From: Phyllostachys edulis | Lineage: Eukaryota > Streptophyta > Magnoliopsida > Poales > Poaceae | Direction of reading: 5' to 3' | Length of the DNA stretch: 64,000 bases | Assembly (NCBI GenBank): GCA_036346405.1 | Contig: CM070548.1 | Location: 62,706,877-62,770,876, forward strand | Part shown: positions 12,244-23,689 of the stretch, in pieces | How the letters are laid out: every line of letters begins with the position of its first letter | Numbering within the stretch: position 1 is the first letter of the stretch | Notes under the pieces: model-generated | Databases searched by the model: none | Seen by the model: only the letters and a program-made list of their open reading frames with translations | What the model was told of the DNA's origin: nothing | Program-made: the position numbers and the translations under genes

Positions 12244-12373
12244 TGTTATGAATAGCACTTGTATTTATCATGAGACCAATGGACCAATATATATACACAA
12301 AGTACAGGAGGTGAATATGCAAATAAACTCTTATAACAATGGAGAATAACACACTATACATATATCTCTAACA
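12244..12373 (-). repeat. Copia-1 5' LTR
   Basis: 130 bp, the partner of 7237-7366. The right flank carries the GAAGC duplication at 12374-12378. Confidence 0.95.
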
Positions 12374-13318
12374 GAAGCTACATGTATATTTGTTCTTTGA
12401 TCTAAATTCGATGTTCTTGGGAGCATGACTTCAAGTCTTCAACACCGGTATGCTCGCTATACGATGAACACTTCGTCTGCATTTGAGTGTCTGATCCGTG
12501 CATTGGTATCATCAGTTAAGAGATTAACAGACTGAGACAGACTAATCCTACTCTTGCTTTGATATGGAACAGAGGCTGGGCTACTGCTCAGCGACAATTG
12601 ATGCTCGACATGCTGATTGTTATAAGAGAACCAGGTTTGTTCTGTGAGTGCTTCTATGTTCGTTTCGTCACTGACCATTACAACTGCTTGCTTGCTGCTG
12701 CTACGGTAGCAGCAGAGCAGATTTGAACTGATCAAACTCTTCAGCAATCTCTACGCAGCGACGATGATCTGCGGTGTGCTGTTTGTTTCGTTTCTCTGTT
12801 GTTGCATCTTGATTGCCACTTTGTCAGGTCATCAATCTGCACCTGAGCCAATCAATCTTCCCTATTGTTAGATCTGAACTTGTATTTTTGCTGAGGTTTT
12901 ACTCGAGTGAGAAATATCCGCCGGGGCGGCGGGTCGGGGGGACTCATTTTACCACTATGACATGCCATCACTCTACATTGAACTAGAGGAGTTTGGATTT
13001 GGTTCGCATGTGTCCAAATTAATAAGCAATTAGACTTGTACGAAGTAGCCCTATAGCGCAGCTCTATGCTGGTAGCTAACTTCTAGTAGTACTAGAAGTA
13101 CAACCATTCTCGCGGCTTTCATTACTTGATGCTGATGCCCATTTTCAATTCGCATGAGCTAAACGAGGGTATATTATTATATATATGACTGGATGGTGGG
13201 CCATGCCTTCCTTGCATGCCCATGTGATGTGACCTAAGCTAGCTTCCATTTGGGCCCAGCAATCTGACTGATTCATGCTACATATATATTGCTGTTTCCC
13301 TTTCTTTCTTCGAACGCC
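12374..13318. other. No gene recognised
   Basis: Mixed-composition sequence resuming after Copia-1. ORFs on both strands are short. Nothing matched a family I know. The Copia-1 target lay in this unique-looking stretch, which continues leftward to about 7060. Confidence 0.45.
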
Positions 13319-14414
13319 CCCCGACCTTGGCAGTGGGTTGTGCCGGTCCAGCATGTTACGGGCACGATGGGCCACGAGTTAGGACTGGCCGTGTCGGCCT
13401 AGCTAGCACACTGTGTCGTGTCGGCACGGCATGAGTCGCTTTTGGCGAGCCTAAGCACGGCCCAGAGGCACGACGGAAGCACGGTCCAAACACGTCGTGC
13501 CGCCGTCGTGCCATGCCGATTCAGGCATGGTCCGTGAGCATGTGCAGGCTGCAGTAGGAGGAGTCGGCGGAGCAGTACGAGGACGAGCGGCCAGCGGCCA
13601 GGCGAGCCGGGCAGCCGGTGGGCCGGCGGCACCGGTAGCCACTGCCCACTAGCCAAGCAGCAAGACAAAGCCGGGAAGTAGGAGGCGCCACGGGCGAAGT
13701 GCTCGGGACCTCTGTGCTCCAAAGACAAATGAAAGTTGCAAGGAAAGCTTATGAATTCTTCCTGCTCTCTGCCCATCTGCTCGATCTTCTTGTCGTTGAT
13801 GGCGTACACGAAGTCATTGATGGTGCAGAACTACGGACCGACCTCTTCATGGCCGCCTCCGACGACATGTTGAGGAGTCGCTTGGCCTTCCAGAGCTGGT
13901 CGAAGAAGCGGTACAGCACGGCCGGGACAAGCCAGTGGAGGCGGGTCGTCGGGGTGGAGGCAGCAACACGGCGGCGACGCCAAGGGGAGGTGGTGCCGGG
14001 GAGAGAGAGAGGCTGGAGGGAGGAGGCGCCATGGGAAGATGAGGATTTAGGATTTAGGAAGAAGTGGAACCGAAGAGAGCTCCAATCCTCTCGGGAGGAA
14101 TTGGGGATTTTGGTGAGGCCGTGAGGAGGCTTATCGGGGAAGGAAAGAAAAGCAGAGGGAAAGTGGGAAAAAAGAGGGAATGAGAAAAAAAAGGAGGGAA
14201 AAAAGAAATCTGGTTAGGAAAAAAAGTGGGAGAAAAAAGAAAATAAAAATTGTTCATAACGCAGCAACACATAAATATTCGGGGGAATAAATAAAATTTA
14301 TTCATTGTTCGGTACAGTACAAATGCAAAGTTGTTGCCTCGTTAAAAATTTTACACCCAGTGTGGGTACCCCTGGTAAGGAAAAGAGTGCAGCAACTACA
14401 TACACATAGATAGA

Positions 14415-15733
14415 CTAGTTGACGTCGAGATTTTCCAAGTCGACTATTGCCTCTGCAATCTCTGGATCCTCGAGCTGATGTTGCGTCCGTTCATCTGCAC
14501 TCTCCCAGTCTTTGAGGCATGTAAGTGCCTCAACCATCTTAGGTGTGGGAGACGACCTCCTTGGTTCGATGATCCTCCCTACCGTACTGAAAGTGGCTTC
14601 CGATGAGACAGTTGACACCGGAACCACAAGCACATCTCGTGCAAAATGTGACAGCATGGGATAAATACGTTGGTGGTTCTTCCACCACAAGAGGAGGTTG
14701 ACATCATTGCCATCCGCGAAGTCAAGCTCGGTGTCCGCAAAAGGTGTGTCGAGGTAGTGGTTGATCTCTACTCTTGGATTCCATTGAGACCTGGTCGGCG
14801 CACGAGAGGATGAACTGGATGCCAGGCCTTTTAGCTTCTTCCAGACGTTGGAAGCGCTCACATTGCGCTGTCCTTGTTGCGTTGTTGAGGCAAGTGTTCT
14901 CGATTGACTTCTACTGCCAAACTTTTCATAATGCATCTCTAGTGGAGGACGAAACCACCAGTGTAGGACTCTAGATGCGGTGTGAGGAACTCCATGACCA
15001 TCGTGTTAGCTGAGGCATTGTCAAGAGTGATGGCAATAATTTTGTTCTCTATTTTAAAATCCTGAATGACTTCTAATACGCGTTGTGCAATGGCCTCTCC
15101 GGTGTGTGCCTCATCGATAGACCTGAAACTTATGACTCGCTTGTTCAAGTTACAATCATCGTCTAAGTAATGTGCAACGACACTAAGATAGCCTGCCCTT
15201 TGGTGGGATGAAGTCCATATATCGGAGGCTAAAGCAAAACAAAAGGTAACTTTCAGGAAGTTTCTTTCAAACTTGACAGTTTACGTTGGTAGAGTTCTAC
15301 TATATATCGCACAGTTGCTCTCCTACCTACGTGTCGGTATTGCGGGCAAAAACCACGTTGGATCATTCTTTCGAAACTAGAGCTTTCACTCGTCCTAATC
15401 AGAAGATCCTCAGTAACTTATGTATCTAGCAATTTCATCTCTAGCTACCTGAGGGTTGTACATCCATGTACTTACGGAACCATTGGCCCCAAAGTTAAGC
15501 TGGGTCAGTACATTCCCTCGTTGCGTCCGTCCAGCCTCTATCTTCTTCAAACACGCCTGCTCGTGTTGCTTGAGATGACTTGTTCCTCTACCTGAGCGTG
15601 CAGACAATTTAGTATGATAACATTTACATGCAACATAAGGTACCTGACGCTCGTCCTCTATTTCTATGTTGTACTCCATATGCAGCCAACACCATGCATG
15701 TTGGCCGCTAGAGCTTCCACCCGTTGCATGCAC
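14415..15733 (-). pseudogene. hAT-1 transposase remnant (BED finger + core + hATC)
   Basis: Minus strand, read downward. At about 15650-15570 a BED-type zinc finger reads CKCYHTKLSARSGRGTSHLK, ending HEQAC. Its first two cysteines are C-x-C rather than the usual C-x2-C. At 15230-14939 the catalytic core gives ALASDIWTSSHQRAGYLSVV, ITLDNASANT and FLTPHLE, with the conserved D-N-A-SAN block. At 14760-14415 the hATC dimerisation domain gives WWKNHQRIYPMLSHFARDV, SSEATFSTVGR and MVEALTCLKDW. The middle of the core, normally some 200-250 residues, is missing between 14939 and about 14930. BED to core needs frame changes. It would have cut and pasted hAT DNA in the nucleus but is not functional. 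Confidence 0.85.
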
Positions 15734-16244
15734 TGCTGCACCGGCCCCGACGTCTGGGTGGAGACACGGGCATCCTCGAAGCCCTCCGTCCTGTCCATAT
15801 GTTGATCATCCATACCATAGTCTCCCATGTCTAGGGAGAGTTAGCGAGAATCAATCTCTTGCTCATGCACTTCTTCTAGGGGAGGAGGACTAGGAGTGCG
15901 AAGGCGTGCTCTCCTGCTCTGCCCTGCTATTTTCTTTTTTCCCAAACATACTGAAGACTACAATTTAGAGAGCAAAGAGATAGCAAAGAGAGAGCAAATA
16001 GAGAGCACAAGAAAAGATGGTTGTGTTGTGAGGTGAACAAATGAGGAGGGGAAGAGAATTTATAGGCATGAAGGATTCATGAAGAATAGATATAAACTCT
16101 CGTATCCCCAAGAATCCAAGACCACAACATCTCTCTGCTACCAAGAATCCAAGACCATAATGTCTCTCTGGTCTCTGCTACCGTCTCATCTTATCAGTTA
16201 TATTTCACTGCAAAAGACACTAGCACACAGCCACACAGTGATAG

Positions 16245-18645
16245 AGTCACACTGCCGCACGTCTCTTGTCCTCTCCTCCCTCTCCGGTCTCCATCGCCTC
16301 GCCCCCAACGCCCATCTCCCCACACCGCACTTGTAACACCCTGGCTATGCGGAAGCCAAGATGTTACTTAAAAGACTAACATACAACATCAATACGAAAT
16401 AATTTCAACAACCTATCAACTAATAATAGGTAAAGATCAATGAAAAATGGAATGATTATAACAATTTAATCAGATTTCAGCACATATCAAGAACTCTAAT
16501 TATCCAAACGTATTGAAACATTCAAGATAAAGCTATCAATAGTCTATATGAGGAGTATCAAACATTTACTAGTTCAACCAATGCATAAAGAACGATAATC
16601 TCAAACATCTGAATTCCACTTATTACAATCCACTTGTCAAATGAAATATAATAACAAGTTCAACTATTTAACAGGAGATGAATGTGAAGTGAAGGAAGTG
16701 ATCCATGTCTAATCCCTCCCAAGTATGCCGTTAGCAGTGTTTACCTAAAATAAATAAACACAGGCAAGAATGAGTCCACGATTCAGCAAGTACAACAGAT
16801 TAATATGAATAATACTGAATAAGAACATAACCATCACATTATAGAATATGAATGTAGAACAGCAGAAATCATATGAATGAATAAAATACATGAATTTCTT
16901 TTCTACTTATACCGGTATAGCCAGTGAACACCCGTCGGTGTTCACTCAGGCCCGCATTATCCAAAATACGGGGATCCAAGGCTCGTATGAAGAATATTTC
17001 ATAATGGGGATCCAATCTACCCACATTGGAATGGTGGGTCTTACGTGCCCATATTGGAATGATGGGTCTTTACTTCCCACTCCCGTGGGTGAATCATGAA
17101 CATATGATTGAATGAATGAATATGAATATGAAAGTCATAAACTAATAAAGCATGGATGAACATACTTAGAAAGAACAGGAATCCTTGAAATCTACTCATA
17201 ACCATAGAATGTAATCATAACATGAACAACAAGCACATTGAACAATCAACAGACAATATAATCTACAAAGTACTTGCCTTCCGCGTTGCGACGCGTTAGG
17301 AGGCAATGATGAAGCCCCTAATCTCGAACCCTCTCCTCCTACACAATTGAATTACTTGAATAAGGACATCGTTATATAGAGACACTACTCGCAACACTTC
17401 TACCTCATCCTCCCAAAGGCCAAAGTTCATAGATATGTCCTACTCAAATTAAACGATATTCTAGCATAAAGTTATATTGGATAGCAACACTAAAAACTTC
17501 ATAACTTTCGCTCTGTAACTCTAAAAGGTGTGATCTTAAATTCTATGGAAAGGTAATGAAATCCTCTACAATAACCTAGTTGTCAATACTTTCTAATTCG
17601 GCCAAATTCTGTGTCTAATAATCTGATGAACTCTAGAACTACAATCTGTCAGACAAAAAATTACAGCAGTAGAAGAAACTTCATAACTTTTGATTGGCTT
17701 AACCAAACTTCAATATTTTTAATAATCTGGAAAGCTTATCAAATTTTATACAACAATCAAGTGGGCTAAATCCCTGAATCAACACTTAACATGACCGTAA
17801 TTAATGAACAAGACGACTGCTCAAGTTCGTTAGACTTTCTATACATCAGTAATAAAATCAACGTAATTATTAGACCACAACTCTGATTTGGGTGATATTT
17901 GAACCTATGGAAAGCTGAGACCGAGCCCCACAAAACTTTAGGATACGAAATACTTCAATTCGGACGCTAACTACGCCAAAACTGACGCACAAGTAATGGA
18001 CAGAATCTGATTCTAATCACAACAGGACTTTGATCCCCTAATCATGGCAAATTACGCATCTAATATGATCCAACCAGTGAATAAAATCATTCGTTAGCCT
18101 TGAAGATCCACAGGAAGTCGCTGATCGAACCCCCACGAAGAAGTTCTTCTTCTTCCACTCCCTCTTCCTTCCTCCCTTGGGGTCGGCAAATCCGCAGTCT
18201 TCCCTCTCCTTCCCTCGCGTTGGCCGGTAGCAGGGTTGTAGCACCAAGGGGCAGGGAGGGGCAGCACCAAAGGGCAGGGAGGGGCAACACCAATGGCAGG
18301 AGGGGGCTGCGACTTGGGGAGGTTGGGTGGTGGCTTGGGGAGGAAAGGGGAGAGGGAGTGATTCGGCCTAGGGTTATGGGGGGAGGGGCGGCTCGGGCTT
18401 GGGCCCTTGGGGCGCCTCCCCTCTCATGGCGCACACATGGCTACCCTAGCCTGGGCCGGAGGCCCAAGTCCAAAATTCCCCCAAAAAATCCATGAATTTT
18501 AATTAATTTTCTCTCTCGAATACTATTCTCTCTATTCGCAATTCGGGGTATTACAGCACTGCCGCATTGCCCAACGGCTCTCATCCTCTCCTCCCTCTCC
18601 CGTCTCCATCGCCCTAGTCCCCAACTCCCCATGCGGCCACGCCTC
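16245..18645. repeat. Direct repeat of about 80-90 bp flanking the solo LTR
   Basis: The segment at about 16245-16331 (CACTGCCGCAC..., TCTCCTCCCTCTCC, GTCTCCATCGCC) recurs at about 18556-18645 with the same order of words. The solo LTR lies between the two copies, at their junction. Confidence 0.6.
16332..18555 (-). mobile_element. Solo LTR, 2224 bp, GCACT target duplication
   Basis: It begins TGTAACACCC and ends GGGGTATTACA. GCACT lies directly outside both ends (16327-16331 and 18556-18560), a perfect 5-bp duplication. No gag or pol and no second LTR are present, so this is a solo LTR left after recombination. In minus orientation it starts TGTAATACCCCGAAT, a start common in large Ty3/gypsy LTRs of grasses. 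The GC-rich ORFs at 18087-18495 lie inside it and look non-coding. Confidence 0.85.
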
Positions 18646-18893
18646 CCTCTCCATCTCCCCAGTCCCCATTTCCTCTCTGATGATTTTTGCTCCCTAGTTC
18701 CTTGACATGCCCGAATGAAGCTTGAGGGCTCCCTCTTGTTCCTCTCTCTGCTCATCCTTTTCATCTGGTTTGACCGAATGGCCTCTGGCCTCATCTTCTT
18801 GCTTTGCCTTTCTTCATCTCTCTCTCTCTCTCTCTCCCCCTCCAGTAGCTTCCTCTGGAGCTTCGCCTCCCCCGGCTCCCCCTCTCCCTCCGG

Positions 18894-19512
18894 TCAGCTT
18901 GGCTCCTCCCCTCTGGCCGCGCTCGTCACACCCATCACTGCCGCATCCCACCCTACGATCCTCGCCTTCACCGCCTCGTCGATCAAGGGGGTGCCGGATG
19001 CGCCGCGGAAGGCGGCGGCAGAGTTGCTGGGCTCCCACCTCGCACTGGCCGCTTGCCTCGGCCTCAAGCCGTGCCACGCAGGCACTTAGCTTGGTGATGT
19101 AGGCAGCGGCGGCGGCGAGGAGGGAAGCCTTGTCCATGTGCTACACAGTGGGGATGGTGGCACGGAGGTCACAGAACCGGCGGTTCAGCTTCTCTCAACG
19201 CCGCCGCTCGGCCTCCACTTGGCTGACGGTGGGGCCGTCGGGGTGTGGCCTGAGCTTCCGTCCCCACCGCTTTACCGGGCACTGCATCGAGGCCAGGAGG
19301 ATCGGGGGCAGTTCCGAGTCCGGAGAGAGCGAGCCCCCCATGGTCCACAGCCCCCCATCGTCCTCGTTCTTGGCCACAACGACGTCGCCAAGTAGCCATT
19401 GCCCGGGGACCTCGCAAGAGGTGAGCTCGAGTACCTGGTGGCCATCGGAGGAGAATAGGGACGGCGATAAGAAGGAGGAGCATGGGGAGAGCAGCTCGTC
19501 CATGGTCGGCAT
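18894..19512 (-). pseudogene. MYC-type bHLH transcription factor pseudogene (captured)
   Basis: Minus strand, start ATG at 19512 or 19503. N-terminus: MDELLSPCSSF, then SCEVPGQWLLGDVV and SLSPDSELP. A basic linker (PVKRWGRK, RPDGPTVSQVEAER) leads into the helix-loop-helix: EKLNRRFCDLRATIPTV, MDKASLLAAAAAYITKL, VARLEAEA. This matches grass MYC-type bHLH regulators of the RERJ1/bHLH6 type, from memory. It has two in-frame stops, TGA (19195-19197) at the basic-region arginine and TAG (19141-19143) in the loop. The DNA-contacting histidine is glutamine. After a frameshift near 19040 the reading DEAVKARIVGWDAAVMGVTSAA resembles the ACT-like C-terminus, then homology stops. There are no introns. 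It sits inside hAT-1, so it is probably a captured copy. Confidence 0.8.
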
Positions 19513-19679
19513 TGCAGTGGTTGTCGCTCCTCTAGCTCACTAGCTAGCTGATCATGGGTGAACTTGATTCATTCATAAATTTTTTTTGTGCTTGTTTTAT
19601 TCACTGATGTTGGTTGGTTGTTATTGTGCATGAATAATGGCTTGAATAGGTTTGTTGAACATTGATAATTGGTTTGCAG

Positions 19680-19779
19680 GTTACTGATGCTCTACACTCT
19701 ACAACTCTAGCTCAAGCAGGACTTGAGTCTTCGAATCTCATTGTCGGCATTGATTTCACAAAGAGCAATGAATGGACAA
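19680..19779 (+). pseudogene. RGLG: Captured exon of an RGLG/copine-type E3 ligase gene
   Basis: A single 100-bp exon. A TTTGCAG acceptor precedes it and GTTAGT follows as a donor. It encodes VTDALHSTTLAQAGLESSNL followed by IVGIDFTKSNEWT. This matches the start of the copine/vWA domain of plant RGLG RING ubiquitin ligases, where the AGLESSN...GIDFTKSNEWT stretch is highly conserved. Intron-like AT-rich sequence lies on both sides, so genomic DNA rather than mRNA was copied. No other RGLG exons are seen. It lies 170 bp from the bHLH pseudogene, in the opposite orientation, inside hAT-1. Confidence 0.8.
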
Positions 19780-20454
19780 GTTAGTGCTTATGAATCATTA
19801 TTTCGATTTGTTCACTCAATAATCTGTTGAGTGATTCCACATATGGTCAACAACAACTGGAGAACACAGATGAGCTATCATGGATTCCTTCTTCTTGTCT
19901 AGCTATGTGAGGGACCAATGGTGTAATGTACTCATGTTCATGTCACTTGCACTGTTGCACAGCCCGCAATTCTTGGTTTACATGTCCGATGACTTGATGT
20001 GTTGCTTGGAAGATGCAAGGTTAATTGTCTTACCGGCTGGCTTGGTTTTCATTTTGCTTGGTTTACAGTTCCTTGGTTTTCATTTTGCTTGGTTGCATAT
20101 TGGTTCATTTCTTCTTCCTGCTTCTATCTTCATTTCTTTCTCTCCTCTCCTCTGGTGCTTCTTCATCTTGCTATTGGCGCTGCCTTTTCTTGGTCTGGTT
20201 CGGTTCCCTGCGCCACCACTGGCCTGCTGGCCTCCGGCTGCCGGCTTCGTGCCCACCCGAGCTCGATCGTGCTGTGCCGTCTTCGTGCCCACCTAGCTCG
20301 ATCGTGCCGTGCCGGGGAGCCAGGCCCAACACGGCCCTAACAGTGTTCGTGCCATACCGCGCTGATCGTGCCGTGGGCTGGCCCGAAAAGCTCTGGCCCA
20401 GTGCCCAGGTCTACCCCCACCCCCACACACATATATAACACTCGTTTCGTACTA

Positions 20455-20936
<482 letters not shown>

Positions 20937-20944
20937 ACGCTCAC

Positions 20945-21299
20945 AGACTCGAGTATGTACTCCCACTTCAATATACCACTTAAACGCACATATTATACTT
21001 CTTTATCACTTTCAAAGATACTTAAATACCAATTATAAGATACTCCAATGCTAATTTATTGAAAAAATTTCATTGGATCCCTTTGTTTTCTTGCTTTATA
21101 CCCTTTTTCATATATAAAAGAAGTATATACACAAAAATTGTTATAAAAAGTGGACTTTCATGAAATTTTTCATGGAACTCACTTTTGGGTATCTTATAAT
21201 CATTATTAGCGTATGCTCAAATAGATAAAGAGGTATCCTCATACAATTTAAGTGGTATATAAGAAATGGGAGTATGTACTCCTAGGAGTACCATACCAT

Positions 21300-21303
<4 letters not shown>
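20945..21303. mobile_element. M1 MITE, copy B
   Basis: Colinear with copy A throughout: GTACTCCCACTTCAATATAC, AATTATAAGATACTCCAATG, AAAGAAGTATATACACAAA, GTATCTTATAATCATTATTA. It is followed directly by (TA)n at 21304-21362. A and B are in the same orientation and head to tail. Confidence 0.7.

Positions 21304-21362
<59 letters not shown>
21304..21362. repeat. (TA)n microsatellite
   Basis: A pure TA run abutting the right end of M1 copy B. Confidence 0.95.
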
Positions 21363-21364
<2 letters not shown>

Positions 21365-22289
21365 CTTGCATGTTAGTGAATTCTAGTACTAGCTATCCAC
21401 ACCATGAATCTTGCCTATGGATATGTATAGTGGAGAGAGAGAAAAGATGATGGGAGTTAAAGGTCCCAATCCCTATGCTAGATGAATGGCGATGATAGCT
21501 AGTACTAGAGTTCCCTAACATGCCAAAACCCCTTCATATATGTATGTGTGTGTGTGTCTACACACACACACACTATTATGTAGCCGAGCGTAGAATAGTT
21601 ATTCTACGCCTAGGCAGGCCACCACGCATGACCTAGGCTAGGTGTGACGCGCGCACACGCAATCCCGTACGGTCGGCACACCAACTACAGAGGCGGTCCA
21701 GAAACGTCTGAGCCCGTGAGGGTCTCAATCTGACAGTAAATACCAGGTGTCGTAACAGTAATACGTGTATCCCTTTTACTGCATGTTTCGGGGGAACACG
21801 TTTTTTTTCTAAGCTCCTACGTCAGTTAGTAAAACTTAACATCGTACACAGTAATTGGCTTCCTTTTTTTAGCACCACTTTTTTGCAATCACTTTTTATT
21901 TGACAGTAAAAAGTTAGTGTCGTGATAGTAAACCCTAGCTATTTTGTAAGGTAATTGCGTTGGGGAGGGGCGTACCAAGTAGGTCCAATGAAGTACACAG
22001 ACGTTTTGTAGAACAGTAATAAACGATTTCATCATAGACCGTAAATAGCAAACACAAATTCAAACCGAATATATCATGAAGGCAGTAATATAAAACATGC
22101 CACACAGTAAACGGTTTCATCGTAGACAATAAATACAAATTCAACCGGTTTTTTTGGTATTTATATATGGCCAAACAGCGTGGCCAGTCGCTTTCTTTCA
22201 AAGATTTTTTTTTAAAAGTAGAAACCTGAATAATCAAAGTTTTTTCTAGTGGTGGAGGTAGCCTGCTATCTTCGTCTTCGAAACTTCTT

Positions 22290-22935
22290 AGGTGACATCA
22301 TCGGCATCGGGTGGTTCGGGATCAGTGAATGAAGCCCGAAATACGTCCACCCGCTGACGCGCCCGTTCAAGTGTCGCCTAAAGACGCTCCGATTGAAGAA
22401 TCAAGTCGAATTGCGCCCATAGGCTCTCTTCTCTTGCTCGAGGGGTCTCGGCAAGGTAGACTCGGTCGTCCGCCGCCTTGACGAAGCAGTCAAAGCGATG
22501 GTAATCCTCTAGGAGACGCGCAATGTCGTTCTGGAGGACCACATCGATAGCGAGGTTAGCTCGCTGGAAGCTGGAGACCACATGAAAGATGCGGTGAAGG
22601 AGGACATGTAGATGGTGGAACGTCGCCTACACTTGCCTCGACATAATGTCCGGTTGAGGAGGTAGGACACTGTTAGTACAGTGCTCCTCCACAGCATTCG
22701 CCAGTGCACGACCAGAGAGATGCTCGTACATAATGGCTAGGTAGGCCATAAATGCAAGCGTTAGGGGAGAATAGTGGGGTGCCATTTTTTAACTCTTCTA
22801 GTTGTTGATGGCGGGTGTGAAATAGAGTAGAGTGACGTGATAATCCATCTTCCAGTGGCGGATGATCATTCTTATAAAACAAGTAGTAACATCGGCGCTC
22901 GAGACGAAGAGATGCATCAGGAGACGAAGCGGCAT
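22290..22935 (-). pseudogene. E1 minus-strand gene of unknown family
   Basis: The reading frame from about 22784 down runs MAPHYSPLTLAFMAYLAIMY, then HLSGRALANAVEEHC, SSFQRANLAIDVVLQNDIAR, DYHRFDCFVKAADDRVYLAE, and ends DPEPPDADDVT with a stop near 22290. It contains two in-frame stops (after MSRQV and after QSERL). An upstream short exon near 22935-22880 starts MPLRLLMHLFVS. A similar start occurs in E2. I recognise no domain. The composition is soluble and mostly helical. It is divergent from the plus gene, with about 750 bp between their starts. One stop-free reading is lost, so it is probably a pseudogene. Confidence 0.55.
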
Positions 22936-23689
22936 TGATGCGCTTAAGGCATCGTTTGGTCGACGCTTAATAGAACCTTCCACTCACACACAACATTTGA
23001 CAGTAAAAGCGTACTCACAACTTAGTAAACCAAGTTGGTCATATAGTAATTAAGAAAATCGGATGCGTAATAGTAATGTTACTAGCATCATATAGTAAAT
23101 GCATTAAACCATTGCAGTAAAAGTACGAGGTAGTAATATCAACATAATATGCAGTAATTGATACCAGCGTTTACTGCGTATAACCACTTAGTTTTTTTTC
23201 TTTTCTTGAACGGGCGCAGAAGTCGCGTATATTACGTGCGTAGGGGCCGCATTGTCTGGGCCGTTTCCCCGCACTATAGCAAATTGTATTTTCTCTTTCT
23301 GACGGCACGTTCAACCCTCAAAGGAACAAAGAAAGGAAGGTCCCCAGCGAGCTATATCGGCCCTCATTCCCTTCAGGAGCAGAGGCGATCTTCATTTTCA
23401 GCACCCTCCGACCCACCCGTACCCTGAAGGTTAGGGAATACGGCTATTTATTTTGTTTTGGATTGCGTCCTATCTCGCAAAGTGGGGTTTTTAGGGTTCT
23501 GCATAGTAATTTACCCTTAATTTTTCAAAATTTCTTGCTATACTAGCGTGATTTCTTCCTCCATATTTTTTGGAGCGTTTTTTGGGATAGTTTTTCTAGA
23601 TTTTAAGTAAAACAACTCCTCACATGCAGTAATTCATAGGATCCACTTTTTTGTTTATCCTATTTGCTTTTTTTAATCCATGCTCTGGG

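Larger units (their letters stand above)
7237..12373 (-). mobile_element. Copia-1: complete Ty1/copia element, minus strand
   Basis: Two 130-bp LTRs (7237-7366 and 12244-12373), both TGTTATG...CTCTAACA, are flanked by the 5-bp duplication GAAGC at 7232-7236 and 12374-12378. On the minus strand the primer-binding site TGGTATCAGAGC (12243-12232, complementary to initiator tRNA-Met) abuts the 5' LTR. A purine tract at 7380-7367 precedes the 3' LTR. Domains run gag, integrase, reverse transcriptase, RNase H, the copia order. Total length 5137 bp is normal for a small copia element. The reading frame is broken many times, so this copy cannot make a full polyprotein. The LTRs differ at about 11 of 130 positions by hand count, nearly all transitions, pointing to an old insertion. 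Confidence 0.95.
13319..20413 (-). mobile_element. hAT-1: internally deleted hAT element carrying host gene pieces
   Basis: The left end (ACCTTGGCAGTGGG at about 13323) and the inverted right end (ACCTGGGCACTGGG reading inward from about 20413) form an imperfect terminal inverted repeat. Subterminal DNA at both ends is packed with CGTGCC/GGCACG words, as in many grass hAT elements. A minus-strand hAT transposase remnant lies at 14415-15733. The rest is a solo LTR (16332-18555), a bHLH gene piece (-) and one RGLG exon (+), so this is a gene-capturing hAT. An 8-bp duplication was not found cleanly. Boundaries are inferred, and two adjacent elements cannot be excluded. Confidence 0.6.

Noticed and set aside
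11633..12258. Long GC-rich ORFs on both strands (up to 197 codons)
   Set aside because: They overlap on several frames, are arginine/alanine/serine low-complexity, and lie in the CGG-rich leader of Copia-1.
18087..18495. ORFs of 115 and 131 codons on opposite strands
   Set aside because: They sit in a GC-rich part of a solo LTR bounded by GCACT duplications and match no family.
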